Translations under genes and position numbers: made by a program
Part shown: positions 18,049 through 27,581 of the stretch, piece by piece
How the letters are laid out: the number at the start of each line of letters is the position of its first letter
Position numbering within the stretch: the first letter of the stretch is position 1
Assembly: GCF_011326755.1 (NCBI RefSeq)
Contig: NZ_JAAOIE010000001.1
Span: 832,344 to 896,343 of the forward strand
Length of the DNA: 64,000 nucleotides
Reading direction: 5' to 3'
Origin: Cochlodiniinecator piscidefendens
Lineage (GTDB): Bacteria; Pseudomonadota; Alphaproteobacteria; Rhodobacterales; Rhodobacteraceae
Notes under the pieces: model-generated
Databases searched by the model: none
Told to the model about the DNA's origin: nothing
What the model saw: the letters and a program-made list of their open reading frames with translations, nothing else

Positions 18049-18627
18049 TCACAACGCACAATAACTTTGTGCGTTGGTCCATTCTATCATGTCATTACGT
18101 TTACGGGTCGAATGAAAGGGGCCCCAATCCGCCGCTAGCCCTCGACCATTTGCAGCAACCACACCGTCACGCACAACCGTATGTGCCGCAATACGCACCG
18201 CGCACGACAAATTGGCCTCGCCATTCAGCAGTGCCTCCCCCGAACGTGCGTCGCACCCATAACCGCGTGCTGTCGCAGGTGCGATTTGAGCCAAGCCGAA
18301 CCACCGACCATTCCCACCGACGGCCCTTTGGTTCCATGTGCTTTCATGTTTTGCAAGAGTCGAAAGCATCCCGGACCAAAACAAACGCCGCTGTTCAATC
18401 GAGGCTGCTTCATAGGCCGGACACCAAGTTTCGATATCTGCCGGAACAAGGTTTTCCAATGCAGCCCCATGTCCTGCAAGCGCATTGAGTGCTGCATCCG
18501 TCCAAGCAGTGGCTTGCGGCAAGTGATCCCACCGCATATCTGCCCGGACCTCTCGCGTCACCTGGACCTCAGCAGAACCGGAGCATCCAGCCATCACCAC
18601 CATCGCCAACATTGATTTCTTAATCAT
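18049..18627 (-). CDS. Lytic-transglycosylase-like (SLT domain) lipoprotein
   Basis: A 192-residue protein with a lipoprotein signal peptide (positive start, hydrophobic M-L-A-M-V-V-M-A-G and the lipid-accepting C15). The mature part has the core of a soluble-lytic-transglycosylase fold: the probable catalytic glutamate E95 in A-K-H-E-S-T-W-N, then G-L-A-Q-I-A-P-A-T-A in place of the usual G-L-M-Q-I. Several cysteines (W-C-P-A-Y, Y-G-C-D-A, L-S-C-A) suggest disulfides in the periplasm. It would cleave peptidoglycan glycan strands if active. It stands alone, divergent from gatB. Confidence 0.75.
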   Translation of the reverse strand: MIKKSMLAMVVMAGCSGSAEVQVTREVRADMRWDHLPQATAWTDAALNALAGHGAALENLVPADIETWCPAYEAASIEQRRLFWSGMLSTLAKHESTWNQRAVGGNGRWFGLAQIAPATARGYGCDARSGEALLNGEANLSCAVRIAAHTVVRDGVVAANGRGLAADWGPFHSTRKRNDMIEWTNAQSYCAL

Positions 18628-18721
18628 CGAATTTCCTACCCAAACTTAATAAATATTCGCCACTCGGTAAAAAATTTGCAATCAATCCCCGTTCAATCCC
18701 AGAATTTTGGCAAACAGCCGC

Positions 18722-18750
18722 TTGCCCCCTTTCGCGCCCTGTCTTAGAAG
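18722..18750 (+). promoter_or_regulatory. Predicted promoter of gatB
   Basis: TTGCCC (18722-18727), 17 bases and TAGAAG (18745-18750) lie about 30 bases before the ATG. The -10 element matches only partly, so this is a tentative call. Confidence 0.3.
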
Positions 18751-18780
18751 AACTCAACTGCAAAACAGGACGATTGAACC

Positions 18781-20292
18781 ATGCTCGACCTTTCATATGA
18801 CGCCCCTACCCCCAAAACCATCGCTGGTGCGAAGGACGATTGGGAACTTGTAATCGGTATGGAAGTCCACGCTCAGGTGAGCTCAAACGCTAAATTGTTT
18901 TCTGGTGCGTCGACAAAGTTTGGTGCCGAACCGAACTCACACGTAGCCTTCGTTGACAGCGCTATGCCTGGCATGTTGCCAGTGATTAACGAATTTTGCA
19001 TTGAACAGGCCGTGCGCACAGGCCTAGGCCTAAAGGCAGAAATCAACCTAAAGTCCGCCTTTGACCGCAAAAACTATTTCTACCCTGATTTACCCCAAGG
19101 TTACCAAATTTCCCAACTTTACCACCCTATCGTTGGTGAAGGCGAAGTTCTGGTTGAGATGGGTGATGGCACCGCGCGCAACGTCCGAGTTGAACGCATC
19201 CACCTTGAACAAGACGCCGGAAAATCCATCCACGACATGGACCCAAACATGTCTTTCGTCGATCTAAACAGAACCGGCGTTGCGCTGATGGAAATCGTGT
19301 CGCGCCCAGACATTCGTGGCCCGGAAGAAGCCGCAGCCTATCTTGGTAAGCTTCGCCAAATCTTGCGTTACCTCGGTACATGTGATGGCAACATGCAAAA
19401 CGGCTCTATGCGTGCAGACGTCAACGTTTCCGTTTGCCGCCCCGGCCAGTATGAAAAATACCAAGCAACACAAGATTTTGGCCACCTTGGCACCCGTTGT
19501 GAAATCAAAAACATGAACTCAATGCGCTTTATCCAAATGGCCATTGATGTTGAGGCGCGTCGTCAAATTGCTATTCTCGAAGATGGCGGGGAAATCGTTC
19601 AGGAAACTCGCCTATACGACGCGGATAAAAATGAAACGCGTTCCATGCGCTCAAAAGAAGAAGCACATGATTATCGCTATTTCCCTGATCCTGACCTTCT
19701 GCCATTAGAAATCGAACAGGGCTGGGTTGATGATATCGGTGCAACTTTACCCGAACTGCCAGATGCGAAAAAAGCGCGATTTATCAATGACTTTAAATTG
19801 TCAGATTACGACGCCTCTGTGTTGACTGCCGAAGTCGAAAACGCCAATTACTTTGAAGCTGTTGCAAAAGGTCGTGACGGTAAGATGTCCGCAAACTGGG
19901 TCATCAACGAATTGTTTGGTCGTTTGAAAAAAGACGAAAAAACAATCACCGACAGCCCGGTTAACCCGACACAGTTAGGTGGGATCATCGAACTGATCTC
20001 TTCTGATGCTATCTCGGGAAAGATCGCCAAGGATCTTTTTGAAATCGTTTATACCGAAGGCGGCGATCCAGCAGAGATCGTCGAAGCCCGTGGTATGAAG
20101 CAAGTGACCGACACAGGGGCCATTGAGGCTGCTGTTGATCAAATCATCGCAGACAACCCTGCACAGGTTGAAAAAGCCAAACAGAACCCGAAACTAGCAG
20201 GTTGGTTTGTTGGGCAGGTAATGAAGGCTACAGGCGGCAAAGCCAATCCAAAGGCTGTGAATGAATTGGTCGCAAAAAAGCTTGCAGATTAA
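18781..20292 (+). CDS. gatB: Asp-tRNA(Asn)/Glu-tRNA(Gln) amidotransferase subunit B
   Basis: The 503-residue GatB kinase/transamidase subunit, which with GatA and GatC converts mischarged Glu-tRNA(Gln) or Asp-tRNA(Asn) to the amidated form. The N-terminal [13 protein letters not shown] is diagnostic. The cradle domain with [12 protein letters not shown] and M-R-A-D-V-N-V-S follows, and the helical and YqeY tail domains reach the C-terminus ([17 protein letters not shown]). gatA and gatC are not adjacent, as is common in this group. A terminator follows the stop directly. Confidence 0.98.
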   Translation: MLDLSYDAPTPKTIAGAKDDWELVIGMEVHAQVSSNAKLFSGASTKFGAEPNSHVAFVDSAMPGMLPVINEFCIEQAVRTGLGLKAEINLKSAFDRKNYFYPDLPQGYQISQLYHPIVGEGEVLVEMGDGTARNVRVERIHLEQDAGKSIHDMDPNMSFVDLNRTGVALMEIVSRPDIRGPEEAAAYLGKLRQILRYLGTCDGNMQNGSMRADVNVSVCRPGQYEKYQATQDFGHLGTRCEIKNMNSMRFIQMAIDVEARRQIAILEDGGEIVQETRLYDADKNETRSMRSKEEAHDYRYFPDPDLLPLEIEQGWVDDIGATLPELPDAKKARFINDFKLSDYDASVLTAEVENANYFEAVAKGRDGKMSANWVINELFGRLKKDEKTITDSPVNPTQLGGIIELISSDAISGKIAKDLFEIVYTEGGDPAEIVEARGMKQVTDTGAIEAAVDQIIADNPAQVEKAKQNPKLAGWFVGQVMKATGGKANPKAVNELVAKKLAD

Positions 20293-20305
20293 TCGAACTC
20301 TCTTC

Positions 20306-20336
20306 AAAAACCCGCTTTTATAGCGGGTTTTTCTTT
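20306..20336 (+). terminator. Rho-independent terminator of gatB
   Basis: AAAAACCCGC (20306-20315) pairs perfectly with GCGGGTTTTT (20323-20332) around a 7-nt loop, and the T-run continues. It begins 14 bases after the gatB stop. Confidence 0.92.
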
Positions 20337-20454
20337 GCAAATGCGCAACAACCCAAAGTGAACCAATCCGCTGCAGGTCGTGTGGACTTGGAAAGTCTTG
20401 GTTCTATCTGCTACAAAAGACGTCTGCCACTAAGTCTGCCTCGGGGAACATTTT

Positions 20455-20874
20455 ATGCCAAATTATGAATACAAAGTTATTCCTGCACCTAAGAAGGGGG
20501 AACGCGCGAAGGGCGTAAAGGGGAATGAGGCTCGCTTTGCCCAAACCTTGATGAATGTTATGAACGAATACGGTTCCGACGGTTGGGAATACCAGCGCAC
20601 CGACACACTCCCTCTTGAAACCCGCTCAGGTCTCACTGGGAAAACCACAACATATCAAAACTTACTGGTTTTTCGCCGTGCTCTGCCAGAGACACATACT
20701 GGGACCGCGACCCAGCCAACTCAGCCAATTGTAGCACCTGTTATCGCATCTACAGAAGACGAGCACGACACCCCAGTGATTCAACTGGCCACATCTGAAC
20801 ACACCGAGCGTCTCGAACACATCCCGACAATCGGCCCTGCGCATTCAGACGTTGACGAAGTCGCGCAACGCTAA
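20455..20874 (+). CDS. DUF4177 domain protein
   Basis: A 139-residue protein. The first 77 residues match the small DUF4177 domain pattern: Y-E-Y-K-V-I-P-A-P at the start, L-N-x-x-G-x-x-G-W-E-Y-like text (Y-G-S-D-G-W-E-Y-Q-R), then L-L-V-F-R-R. The C-terminal half is low-complexity, rich in T, P, E and H, and is likely disordered. No signal peptide or membrane segment is seen and the function is unknown. A strong hairpin follows its stop. Confidence 0.8.
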   Translation: MPNYEYKVIPAPKKGERAKGVKGNEARFAQTLMNVMNEYGSDGWEYQRTDTLPLETRSGLTGKTTTYQNLLVFRRALPETHTGTATQPTQPIVAPVIASTEDEHDTPVIQLATSEHTERLEHIPTIGPAHSDVDEVAQR

Positions 20875-20892
20875 CCACACATGCCAGCCTGA

Positions 20893-20916
20893 ATGTCCTT
20901 CCAACCGGAAGGACAT
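20893..20916 (+). terminator. Strong hairpin after the DUF4177 gene, without U-run
   Basis: ATGTCCTTCC (20893-20902) and GGAAGGACAT (20907-20916) form a perfect 10-bp stem with an AACC loop. There is no T-run, so it may protect the 3' end of the message rather than terminate on its own. A small GTGCC-AAA-GGCAC hairpin follows at 20929-20941, between the convergent genes. Confidence 0.5.
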
Positions 20917-20955
20917 GAGGCGTATAGCGTGCCAAAGGCACTCATTTTCCTTAAT

Positions 20956-21213
20956 TTACACTCGTATATCAAGTGCCAGAGCATGAATGCGCGCGAGTAT
21001 GTCTTTCCCAATAGCTGCATGAACGGCACGATGCCGGGCAACGCGGCTCTGACTGGCCAATGCAGGCACTTTGAGCATCACGTTAAAATGGCTTTCTCCA
21101 CCATCTTGAAAACCCGCGTGCCCGCGATGGGATTCGCTGTCGTCAACGACTTCTAACAATTCCGGCTGGAAGGCATCGTTCAATTTCTTGTGGATTTCGT
21201 CTGCAATTCTCAT
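20956..21213 (-). CDS. BolA family protein
   Basis: An 85-residue BolA-like protein with the family order: I-H-x-K-L-x-x-A-F near the start, V-V-D-D-S-E-S-H, G-H-A-G in place of the usual G-H-A-G/H-S, then E-S-H-F-N-V-M-L-K-V, and the helix-turn-helix-like R-V-A-R-H-R-A-V-H-A-A-I-G. BolA proteins partner with monothiol glutaredoxins in iron-sulfur cluster and iron signalling. Its coding region overlaps nothing but lies head to head with the J-domain gene. Confidence 0.92.
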   Translation of the reverse strand: MRIADEIHKKLNDAFQPELLEVVDDSESHRGHAGFQDGGESHFNVMLKVPALASQSRVARHRAVHAAIGKDILARIHALALDIRV

Positions 21214-21288
21214 TTTTTAGTCTCTGCCCTCTTCTCTCTGACGGAAAAAAGTCTAAACTCTCTGGCTCGAGTCGGAAAGGTGCAGGCG

Positions 21289-21918
21289 ATGAAGAAAGAC
21301 GATCCATTCGGGTTCAATATGTCCGCGGCAGCAGCCAAGAAAAAAAACCCACGCGGCAAACGTGGGATGTCAGGGGCATTTGAAACCTCAACGCGCAAAT
21401 GCGCAAATGAAGGCTGCCAAGAGGCGGGCCAATACCGTGCACCCAGATCACCAGATCATTTGGATGAGTTTCTGTGGTTCTGCAAAGATCACGTACGTGA
21501 ATATAACCTCAAGTGGAACTTCTTTGACGGTACTCCTGAAGAAGCGGTTGAGGAACAGGAGCAATCCGATCGCGTTTGGGGACGCGAAACTAAACCCTTT
21601 AAGAAAAGCGATGAAGAGCGTGCATGGGCGCGGCTTGGCGTTGATGATCCCCATCAAGTTCTGGGTGAAAATGCGACGCGTAATCCCGGTAAATCAACCA
21701 CAGGCAGCACTCGACGCCTTCCACCAACCGAAAGGCGCGCAGTTGAAATTCTTGAGGCCAAAGATCATTGGACCAAAACAGAAATTCGTAAGACCTACAA
21801 AAAGCTTATCAAAGTCTTGCACCCGGATATGAATGGCGGAGATCGTTCCCAAGAAGAGCAACTTCAGGAAGTTGTATGGGCCTGGGATCAAATCAAAGAT
21901 AGCCGGAGCTTCAAGTAA
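21289..21918 (+). CDS. J-domain (DnaJ-like) co-chaperone
   Basis: A 209-residue protein with a C-terminal J-domain (about residues 145-205) containing the essential H-P-D in K-V-L-H-P-D-M-N-G-G-D. The N-terminal half has a C-A-N-E-G-C and a W-F-C-K-D-H-V-R-E-Y-N pattern that may bind zinc. This architecture is common beside cobS/cobT and bolA in alphaproteobacteria. It should stimulate a DnaK-type ATPase, but the client is unknown. I chose ATG 21289; an upstream in-frame start would overlap the bolA 5' end and lacks a ribosome-binding site. Confidence 0.88.
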   Translation: MKKDDPFGFNMSAAAAKKKNPRGKRGMSGAFETSTRKCANEGCQEAGQYRAPRSPDHLDEFLWFCKDHVREYNLKWNFFDGTPEEAVEEQEQSDRVWGRETKPFKKSDEERAWARLGVDDPHQVLGENATRNPGKSTTGSTRRLPPTERRAVEILEAKDHWTKTEIRKTYKKLIKVLHPDMNGGDRSQEEQLQEVVWAWDQIKDSRSFK

Positions 21919-21921
21919 AAC

Positions 21922-21947
21922 AAAAGGCCACCCTCGGGTGGCCTTTT
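21922..21947. terminator. Bidirectional terminator between the J-domain gene and msrB
   Basis: AAAAGGCCACCC (21922-21933) pairs with GGGTGGCCTTTT (21936-21947), so the hairpin closes with a small CTCG-type loop. T-runs occur on both strands, as suits two convergent genes. Confidence 0.92.
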
Positions 21948-21968
21948 CTATGAGGTGGATTTTTGAAA

Positions 21969-22445
21969 TTACGCTGCTCGGAAGACCAACGACACACCGT
22001 TCAAACAGTGCCGTTTTCCCGTAGGCGCTGGCCCATCATCAAAAATGTGACCCAAATGGCTACCGCAACGACGGCAGTGCGCTTCGGTCCGCGTCATGAA
22101 AAACCTTGTATCTGTGTGCGTGCCGATTGCACGCGGTAAGCTTTGATAGAAACTCGGCCAACCTGTCCCACTGTCAAATTTGGCATCCGACGCATAAAGC
22201 GCAAGATCACATCCGCGGCAATGATAGGTACCATCCGCGTAATTGCGATCAAGTGGCGAAGACCCAGCACGTTCTGTGCCCTCTTCGCGCATGACGTTAT
22301 ATTGCAGATCAGTCAGCATCGCACGCCATTCTTCTGGAGTACGCTCTATCTCAAATTCGCCTCCTGTCGCCAATGCACCCCGCGTCATAGCCAGTGCAGA
22401 AACGCCCGCCAGCGCGCCAAATGTCCAAAATTGCCGTCTATTCAT
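21969..22445 (-). CDS. msrB: Peptide-methionine (R)-S-oxide reductase MsrB, exported
   Basis: Reduces the R form of methionine sulfoxide in proteins. The N-terminus M-N-R-R-Q-F-W plus a hydrophobic stretch to about residue 28 looks like a Tat-type signal, so this copy probably works in the periplasm. The structural zinc cysteines are present (C-R-G-C and C-R-R-C). The core S-G-T-G-W-P-S-F-Y is intact, and the catalytic cysteine is in R-H-C-L-N-G-V-S-L. The usual aromatic residue before the cysteine is His here. Starts at 22451 (GTG) and 22448 are also possible; GGAG lies 7 bases before ATG 22445. Confidence 0.93.
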   Translation of the reverse strand: MNRRQFWTFGALAGVSALAMTRGALATGGEFEIERTPEEWRAMLTDLQYNVMREEGTERAGSSPLDRNYADGTYHCRGCDLALYASDAKFDSGTGWPSFYQSLPRAIGTHTDTRFFMTRTEAHCRRCGSHLGHIFDDGPAPTGKRHCLNGVSLVFRAA

Positions 22446-22542
22446 CATCACACTCCGTTTACTTGACTAGAAGATAGGCAGCCGCCTGCGCTACGTCCAC
22501 ACACCCGCTGTCACAGCTACGTGAAATGGATGTAACCAATTT

Positions 22543-22645
22543 CTAAAAATTTTTAGGTCCAGAAGGCCGCATTTACCCGCCTTCCCCTTGCAAGGCACAA
22601 CAATATCGGGCACGACTTGCCCGGTATGGTTTGGGTTGAACCCAA
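22543..22645 (+). repeat. Series of palindromes upstream of cobS
   Basis: Four inverted repeats lie in about 100 bases. They are CTAAAAATTTTTAG (22543-22556), GAAGGC/GCCTTC (22562-22584), CGGGCA/TGCCCG (22607-22623) and the perfect 15-mer TTGGGTTGAACCCAA (22631-22645), which ends 21 bases before the cobS ATG. None has a following T-run on the plus strand. They may be operators or leader hairpins for cobST. Confidence 0.5.
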
Positions 22646-22666
22646 CTTGAATTTTAGGGACGACAG

Positions 22667-23653
22667 ATGGCGGACGGCACGATGGACATGAATGCAAAAC
22701 CAACCGAGGATATTTCGGTTCGCGAAGTCTTTGGGATTGACACTGATTTGGTTGTCAAAGGCTTTCCTGAGCGCACAGATCGCGTGCCTGAAATCGATAG
22801 CACCTACAAATTTGACCCAGAAACCACATTGGCCATCTTGGCAGGTTTCAGCCACAACCGCCGCGTTATGGTTCAGGGATACCACGGCACAGGTAAATCT
22901 TCGCACATTGAACAGGTCGCTGCGCGCCTGAACTGGCCGTGTGTCCGCGTCAACCTCGACAGCCATATTTCACGGATCGACTTGATCGGTAAAGACGCGA
23001 TCAAATTGCGCGATGGCAAACAGGTTACTGAGTTTCACGAAGGCATCTTGCCTTGGGCTCTGCGCAACAACGTTGCAATCGTATTTGATGAATACGATGC
23101 TGGCCGTGCTGACGTAATGTTCGTGATCCAACGCGTTTTGGAAACCGACGGCAAACTGACTTTGTTGGACCAAAACGAAATCATCACACCTAGCCCAAGC
23201 TTCCGCTTGTTTGCGACAGCCAACACCGTTGGTCTTGGCGATACAACCGGCCTGTATCACGGCACCCAGCAAATCAACCAAGCGCAAATGGACCGTTGGT
23301 CACTTGTCTGCACCTTGAACTACCTGAGCCACGACGCGGAAACCAATATCGTTTTGGCGAAAAACCCGGTGTTCAACACTGAATCTGGCCGCAAAACTGT
23401 AAGCCAAATGGTGAGTGTTGCTGACCTTACCCGGACCGCGTTCATGAACGGTGACCTGTCCACTGTCATGTCACCACGGACTGTGATCAATTGGGCGCAA
23501 AACGCCATGATCTTCAAAGATGTTGGATACGCTTTCCGTCTGTCCTTCCTCAACAAATGCGATGAACTTGAACGCCAGACTGTGGCAGAGTTCTATCAGC
23601 GGTGTTTTGACGAAGAGCTGCCTGAGAGCGCAGCGAGCATGAGCCTCGCTTAA
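22667..23653 (+). CDS. cobS: Aerobic cobaltochelatase subunit CobS
   Basis: AAA+ ATPase subunit of the CobN-CobS-CobT complex that inserts cobalt into hydrogenobyrinate a,c-diamide in the aerobic (late-cobalt) B12 pathway. The 328 residues have Walker A G-Y-H-G-T-G-K-S at 71-78 and Walker B V-F-D-E-Y-D at about 139-144. The conserved sensor-like [11 protein letters not shown] follows. AGGGA lies before the ATG. cobT follows on the same strand after 99 bases, as in other Rhodobacterales and Rhizobiales; cobN is not in the window. Confidence 0.96.
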   Translation: MADGTMDMNAKPTEDISVREVFGIDTDLVVKGFPERTDRVPEIDSTYKFDPETTLAILAGFSHNRRVMVQGYHGTGKSSHIEQVAARLNWPCVRVNLDSHISRIDLIGKDAIKLRDGKQVTEFHEGILPWALRNNVAIVFDEYDAGRADVMFVIQRVLETDGKLTLLDQNEIITPSPSFRLFATANTVGLGDTTGLYHGTQQINQAQMDRWSLVCTLNYLSHDAETNIVLAKNPVFNTESGRKTVSQMVSVADLTRTAFMNGDLSTVMSPRTVINWAQNAMIFKDVGYAFRLSFLNKCDELERQTVAEFYQRCFDEELPESAASMSLA

Positions 23654-23752
23654 GTTTGTAGAAGACGGCGCGTTTCGTGCCGTCTTCGCCCTGCCTATGT
23701 TAGGTAAGCCCGACAATGGCAAACGACAGCTATTGAATGTGAAAGTAGTCGC

Positions 23753-25627
23753 ATGAAGAAAATCGACAATCCAGCCGATCCGTTCAAAAAAGCGCTCGCC
23801 GAAGCGACCAAAGTGATGGCGGACGACCGAGAGCTGTCGGTGACCTATTCTGTTGATCCTTCTGGTATCAACAATGACACTGTGCGCCTGCCGCAAGTGA
23901 CACGTCGTATGACCCGAGAGGAAGTGCTACTTGCACGAGGTACGGCAGATGCGCTGGCAATGAAGCACAAGCATCATAACGCCACGACTTTTAATCGGTA
24001 TCTACCACAAGGCCAGATGGCTCGTGATCTTTATGATGCAATGGAAACTGCACGTTGCGAAGCGGTTGGCGCTAGGGCAATGCCCGGCGCACTTAGCAAC
24101 ATTGATGTCAAAATCGAAAACGATGCGCTGCGCCGAGGGTATGATTCTATTACCGATCGCTCTGAGGCACCTCTGGCAACAGCCGCAGGTTATCTTCTGC
24201 GTAAAATAGCAACAGGGCGCGAACTACCCGAAGGCGCCCGTCAAGTTACAGAAGTCTGGGAAGACTTTATTGAAGCACAAGCTGGCGATACGCTTGAAAA
24301 CCTTCAAGATATACTGGCTGATCAAACGGCCTTTGCAAAATTTGCGCGCCAGATGATCGATGACCTGGGGTACGGGGATCAGTTGGGCGACGATCCAGAC
24401 GCCGAAGACGATCAAGCAGACGAAAACGCAGAGGATCAAGAAGAACAAGACGATAATCCCGATAGCCAAGGTCAGGACGAAGAACAACAAAACGAAGAAG
24501 AAGCGTCCCCAGAGCAAGCACAAGAAGAACAGCAAGACACCTCCCAAGCCCAAGTATCCTTGGATGAGATGGCTGATGAGGAACAAGGCGACGAAACGGA
24601 AATACCAGAGGGCGATGCCCCAATGGATCCGCCGCCCCCTGCACCAGTTTCAGATGCAGACCCAGATTACACCGTCTTTTCCGCAGATTTTGACGAAGAA
24701 ATTCGTGCGGAAGATTTGGCCGAAATTGCAGAACTTGAACGCCTGCGTGCCTATCTGGACCAGCAACTTGAACCCCTTAAAGGTGCCGTGAGCCGTCTTG
24801 CAAATAAATTGCAGCGCCGTCTTCAGGCCCAACAAAATAGATCTTGGGAATTTGACCTCGAAGAGGGAACGCTGGATGCTGGTCGTTTGGCTCGTGTGAT
24901 TGCGAACCCAACAACACCGCTTAGCTTTAAGATGGAGCACGACACTGAGTTTCGCGATACTGTTGTGACACTATTGATCGACAACTCTGGTTCGATGCGC
25001 GGGCGCCCTATTTCGATTGCAGCTATTTGTGCGGACGTTTTGGCCCGTACGCTAGAACGTTGTCAGGTAAAAGTCGAAATCCTAGGTTTTACCACTCGTG
25101 CATGGAAAGGTGGCCAAAGTCGCGAACGTTGGCTCGCGGATGGGCGTGCCCAACAGCCCGGCCGCCTGAACGACCTGCGCCACATTATCTATAAATCCGC
25201 TGACGCCCCGTGGCGCCGGGTACGCCCGAATTTGGGTTTGATGATGAAAGAGGGCCTTCTGAAAGAAAACATTGATGGCGAGGCCCTAGAGTGGGCCCAC
25301 CGCCGGATGATGGGTCGTCCCGAAGCACGTAAAATCCTAATGGTCATTTCAGATGGTGCGCCGGTGGATGACTCCACCCTTTCGGTGAACCCCGCCAATT
25401 TTTTGGAAAAACACCTGCGCGATGTGATCGCCATGGTCGAAAAACGCAAAGCGGTAGAATTGCTCGCGATTGGGATCGGCCACGATGTGACCCGCTATTA
25501 TGACCGTGCGGTTACGATCACTGACGTCGAGCAATTGGCGGGCGCCATGACCGAACAATTGGCGGCCCTTTTTGACAATGATCCACGTGCCCGCGCACGT
25601 GTCATGGGCATCAACAAAGCCCGCTAA
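23753..25627 (+). CDS. cobT: Aerobic cobaltochelatase subunit CobT
   Basis: Partner of CobS in the aerobic cobaltochelatase ring. The 624-residue protein has an N-terminal helical part, a highly acidic D/E/Q-rich linker (roughly residues 200-310) and a C-terminal von Willebrand A-like domain. That domain carries the metal-site motif L-I-D-N-S-G-S-M and a later I-S-D-G-A-P-V-D-D. This is the standard CobT layout and length. The linker is the most divergent part. A long hairpin follows the stop and probably marks the end of the cobST message. Confidence 0.95.
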   Translation: MKKIDNPADPFKKALAEATKVMADDRELSVTYSVDPSGINNDTVRLPQVTRRMTREEVLLARGTADALAMKHKHHNATTFNRYLPQGQMARDLYDAMETARCEAVGARAMPGALSNIDVKIENDALRRGYDSITDRSEAPLATAAGYLLRKIATGRELPEGARQVTEVWEDFIEAQAGDTLENLQDILADQTAFAKFARQMIDDLGYGDQLGDDPDAEDDQADENAEDQEEQDDNPDSQGQDEEQQNEEEASPEQAQEEQQDTSQAQVSLDEMADEEQGDETEIPEGDAPMDPPPPAPVSDADPDYTVFSADFDEEIRAEDLAEIAELERLRAYLDQQLEPLKGAVSRLANKLQRRLQAQQNRSWEFDLEEGTLDAGRLARVIANPTTPLSFKMEHDTEFRDTVVTLLIDNSGSMRGRPISIAAICADVLARTLERCQVKVEILGFTTRAWKGGQSRERWLADGRAQQPGRLNDLRHIIYKSADAPWRRVRPNLGLMMKEGLLKENIDGEALEWAHRRMMGRPEARKILMVISDGAPVDDSTLSVNPANFLEKHLRDVIAMVEKRKAVELLAIGIGHDVTRYYDRAVTITDVEQLAGAMTEQLAALFDNDPRARARVMGINKAR

Positions 25628-25634
25628 ATTCCCA

Positions 25635-25673
25635 TCTCTGCCCCAAGTGCATGATTGCGCTTTGGGGCAGAGA
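25635..25673 (+). terminator. Long hairpin between cobT and the aminopeptidase P gene
   Basis: TCTCTGCCCCAAGTGC (25635-25650) pairs with the segment 25657-25673 over about 15 bp with one wobble and one bulged T, around an ATGATT loop. It begins 8 bases after the cobT stop. No T-run follows, so it may be a Rho-assisted end or an mRNA-stabilising hairpin. Confidence 0.55.
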
Positions 25674-25713
25674 CAGGCACACTCTGGCGAAATCGCAGTC
25701 CAGAGGTCCCCTT

Positions 25714-27516
25714 ATGTTTCAAAGCTTTGACATCCGCTCTCATCCCGAATTGGGCCCTGCACGCCTGTCTGACCTTCGAGCAGAAATGGGCAAAGAGCGT
25801 GTTAATGCTTTTCTCATTTCTCGTGCGGACGTGCATCAAGGCGAATATGTTGCGCCACGAGATGAGCGCCTGAACTGGCTCACTGGCTTTGCGGGTTCAG
25901 CCGGGTTTTGCGCAGCAACCAACGATCAGGCAGGCGTCTTTATCGATGGGCGTTACCGGGTGCAGGTGAAGTCACAAATTGACCTAGAGCATTACACTCC
26001 GGTTCCTTGGCCTGAGACACAATTGGGCGATTGGTTGATCGAACACCTCCCTGCAAATGCGACGGTGGCTTATGATCCTTGGTTACACGGGTATCAACAG
26101 ATTGATGTGCTACAAACCCAGCTTGGCAAACATGGGATTTCCCTAAAAGAGACCGACAATCTGGTAGACCGCATTTGGGCGGACCAACCCGAAGCCCCAA
26201 TGGGCGATTTCAGCATTCAACCTGTTGAGCTCGCCGGGGAGAACCATTCTAGCAAGCGTGAACGCCTCGCGGAAAAATTACGCAATGACGGTCACATGGC
26301 CACAGTTATCACCCTGCCCGACAGTATTGCATGGCTGTTGAACATTCGCGGCACCGATGTTGCGCATAACCCAATTGGTCATGCCTTTGCTATTTTACAC
26401 GCGTCTGGCAAGGTTTCCCTGTTTGTGCACCCTGATAAATGCCCCGCCGAGGTGGTCGAACATTTAGGGTCAGATGTTCAGCTTTTCGCACCTACTCAGT
26501 TCGAAACAGCCCTTAAAGAAATAACTGGCAAGGTGTTGGTCGATCAAACAACCATTCCTATGCAGGCGATTCTTACGTTAAAACACAATGCAGAATTGGT
26601 GTTTGGCAGTGATCCTTGCATTCTCCCCAAAGCGCGGAAAAACAGCGCTGAAATCGCTGGAATGCGCGAAGCCCACCTTAGGGATGGCGCGGCCATGGTC
26701 GAATTTCTAACTTGGTTAGATACAGAGGCCCCGAAGGGTACGTTGACTGAAATAGGCGTTGTCAAACAGCTTGAAAGCTTTCGACGCGCGACCAACGCTT
26801 TGAAAGATATTAGTTTTGAAACCATTTCCGCGACGGGACCGCACGGGGCCATCTGTCATTACCGCGTGAGCGACGACAGCAACCTTCCTGTTGAGCAAGG
26901 CCAGTTATTACTCGTAGATAGCGGCGGCCAATACCAAGACGGAACCACCGACATCACCCGCACCATGCCAATTGGTGAAGTCGGGATAGAAGAAAAGCAA
27001 TGCTTTACTCGTGTTCTACAGGGCATGATTGCAATGTCGCGGGCACGTTGGCCCGAAGGCCTCGCGGGACGGGATTTAGATGCAATTGCGCGTTATCCCC
27101 TATGGGTCGCAGGGCAAGATTACGATCACGGAACAGGTCACGGCGTCGGTGCATTTCTAAGCGTACATGAAGGGCCTGTTCGGCTTTCCCGTGTATCAGA
27201 AATTCCTCTTGAATCGGGCATGATCCTATCGAACGAACCTGGGTATTACCGCGAAGGGCATTTCGGCATTCGCATTGAAAACCTAATCGTCGTGCAAAAA
27301 GCACCCAATATTCCATCCGCGGACAGTCGCGATATGTTGGACTTTGAGACCATAACCTATGTCCCTATCGACAGACGATTGATCCTCATCGAAGAGTTGT
27401 CTCGTGCAGAACGCGGCTGGATCAACCAATATCATGCAAAAACACTAGAATTGATCGCACCCCGCGTATCTGATGGCGCTCAGCGCTGGTTAAAGGTCGC
27501 TTGTGCGGCCCTTTGA
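25714..27516 (+). CDS. Aminopeptidase P family protein (Xaa-Pro peptidase, M24)
   Basis: A 600-residue metallopeptidase of the three-domain eukaryote-like aminopeptidase P type: two creatinase-like N-terminal domains, the M24 pita-bread domain and a short C-terminal extension. The metal ligands are visible as the D in L-L-V-D-S-G-G-Q-Y, the D in G-T-T-D-I-T-R-T, H in G-T-G-H-G-V-G, E in S-N-E-P-G-Y-Y and E in I-R-I-E-N-L. It should release an N-terminal residue before proline. I chose ATG 25714 (AGAGG upstream) rather than an earlier GTG/ATG that would run through the hairpin after cobT. Confidence 0.95.
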   Translation: MFQSFDIRSHPELGPARLSDLRAEMGKERVNAFLISRADVHQGEYVAPRDERLNWLTGFAGSAGFCAATNDQAGVFIDGRYRVQVKSQIDLEHYTPVPWPETQLGDWLIEHLPANATVAYDPWLHGYQQIDVLQTQLGKHGISLKETDNLVDRIWADQPEAPMGDFSIQPVELAGENHSSKRERLAEKLRNDGHMATVITLPDSIAWLLNIRGTDVAHNPIGHAFAILHASGKVSLFVHPDKCPAEVVEHLGSDVQLFAPTQFETALKEITGKVLVDQTTIPMQAILTLKHNAELVFGSDPCILPKARKNSAEIAGMREAHLRDGAAMVEFLTWLDTEAPKGTLTEIGVVKQLESFRRATNALKDISFETISATGPHGAICHYRVSDDSNLPVEQGQLLLVDSGGQYQDGTTDITRTMPIGEVGIEEKQCFTRVLQGMIAMSRARWPEGLAGRDLDAIARYPLWVAGQDYDHGTGHGVGAFLSVHEGPVRLSRVSEIPLESGMILSNEPGYYREGHFGIRIENLIVVQKAPNIPSADSRDMLDFETITYVPIDRRLILIEELSRAERGWINQYHAKTLELIAPRVSDGAQRWLKVACAAL

Positions 27517-27581
27517 CGTTTGCATGTTATGTTAGCGCTGATAGTGTCGCACAACATTCGTGTCACTCACTGGGGAAATAC

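Noticed and set aside
20929-20941. GTGCC-AAA-GGCAC hairpin as bolA terminator
   Set aside because: The stem is only five base pairs and no T-run follows on the minus strand, so it is mentioned only as a small hairpin.
22452-22666. Cobalamin riboswitch before cobS
   Set aside because: No B12-box or matching multi-stem core is visible, only short palindromes.
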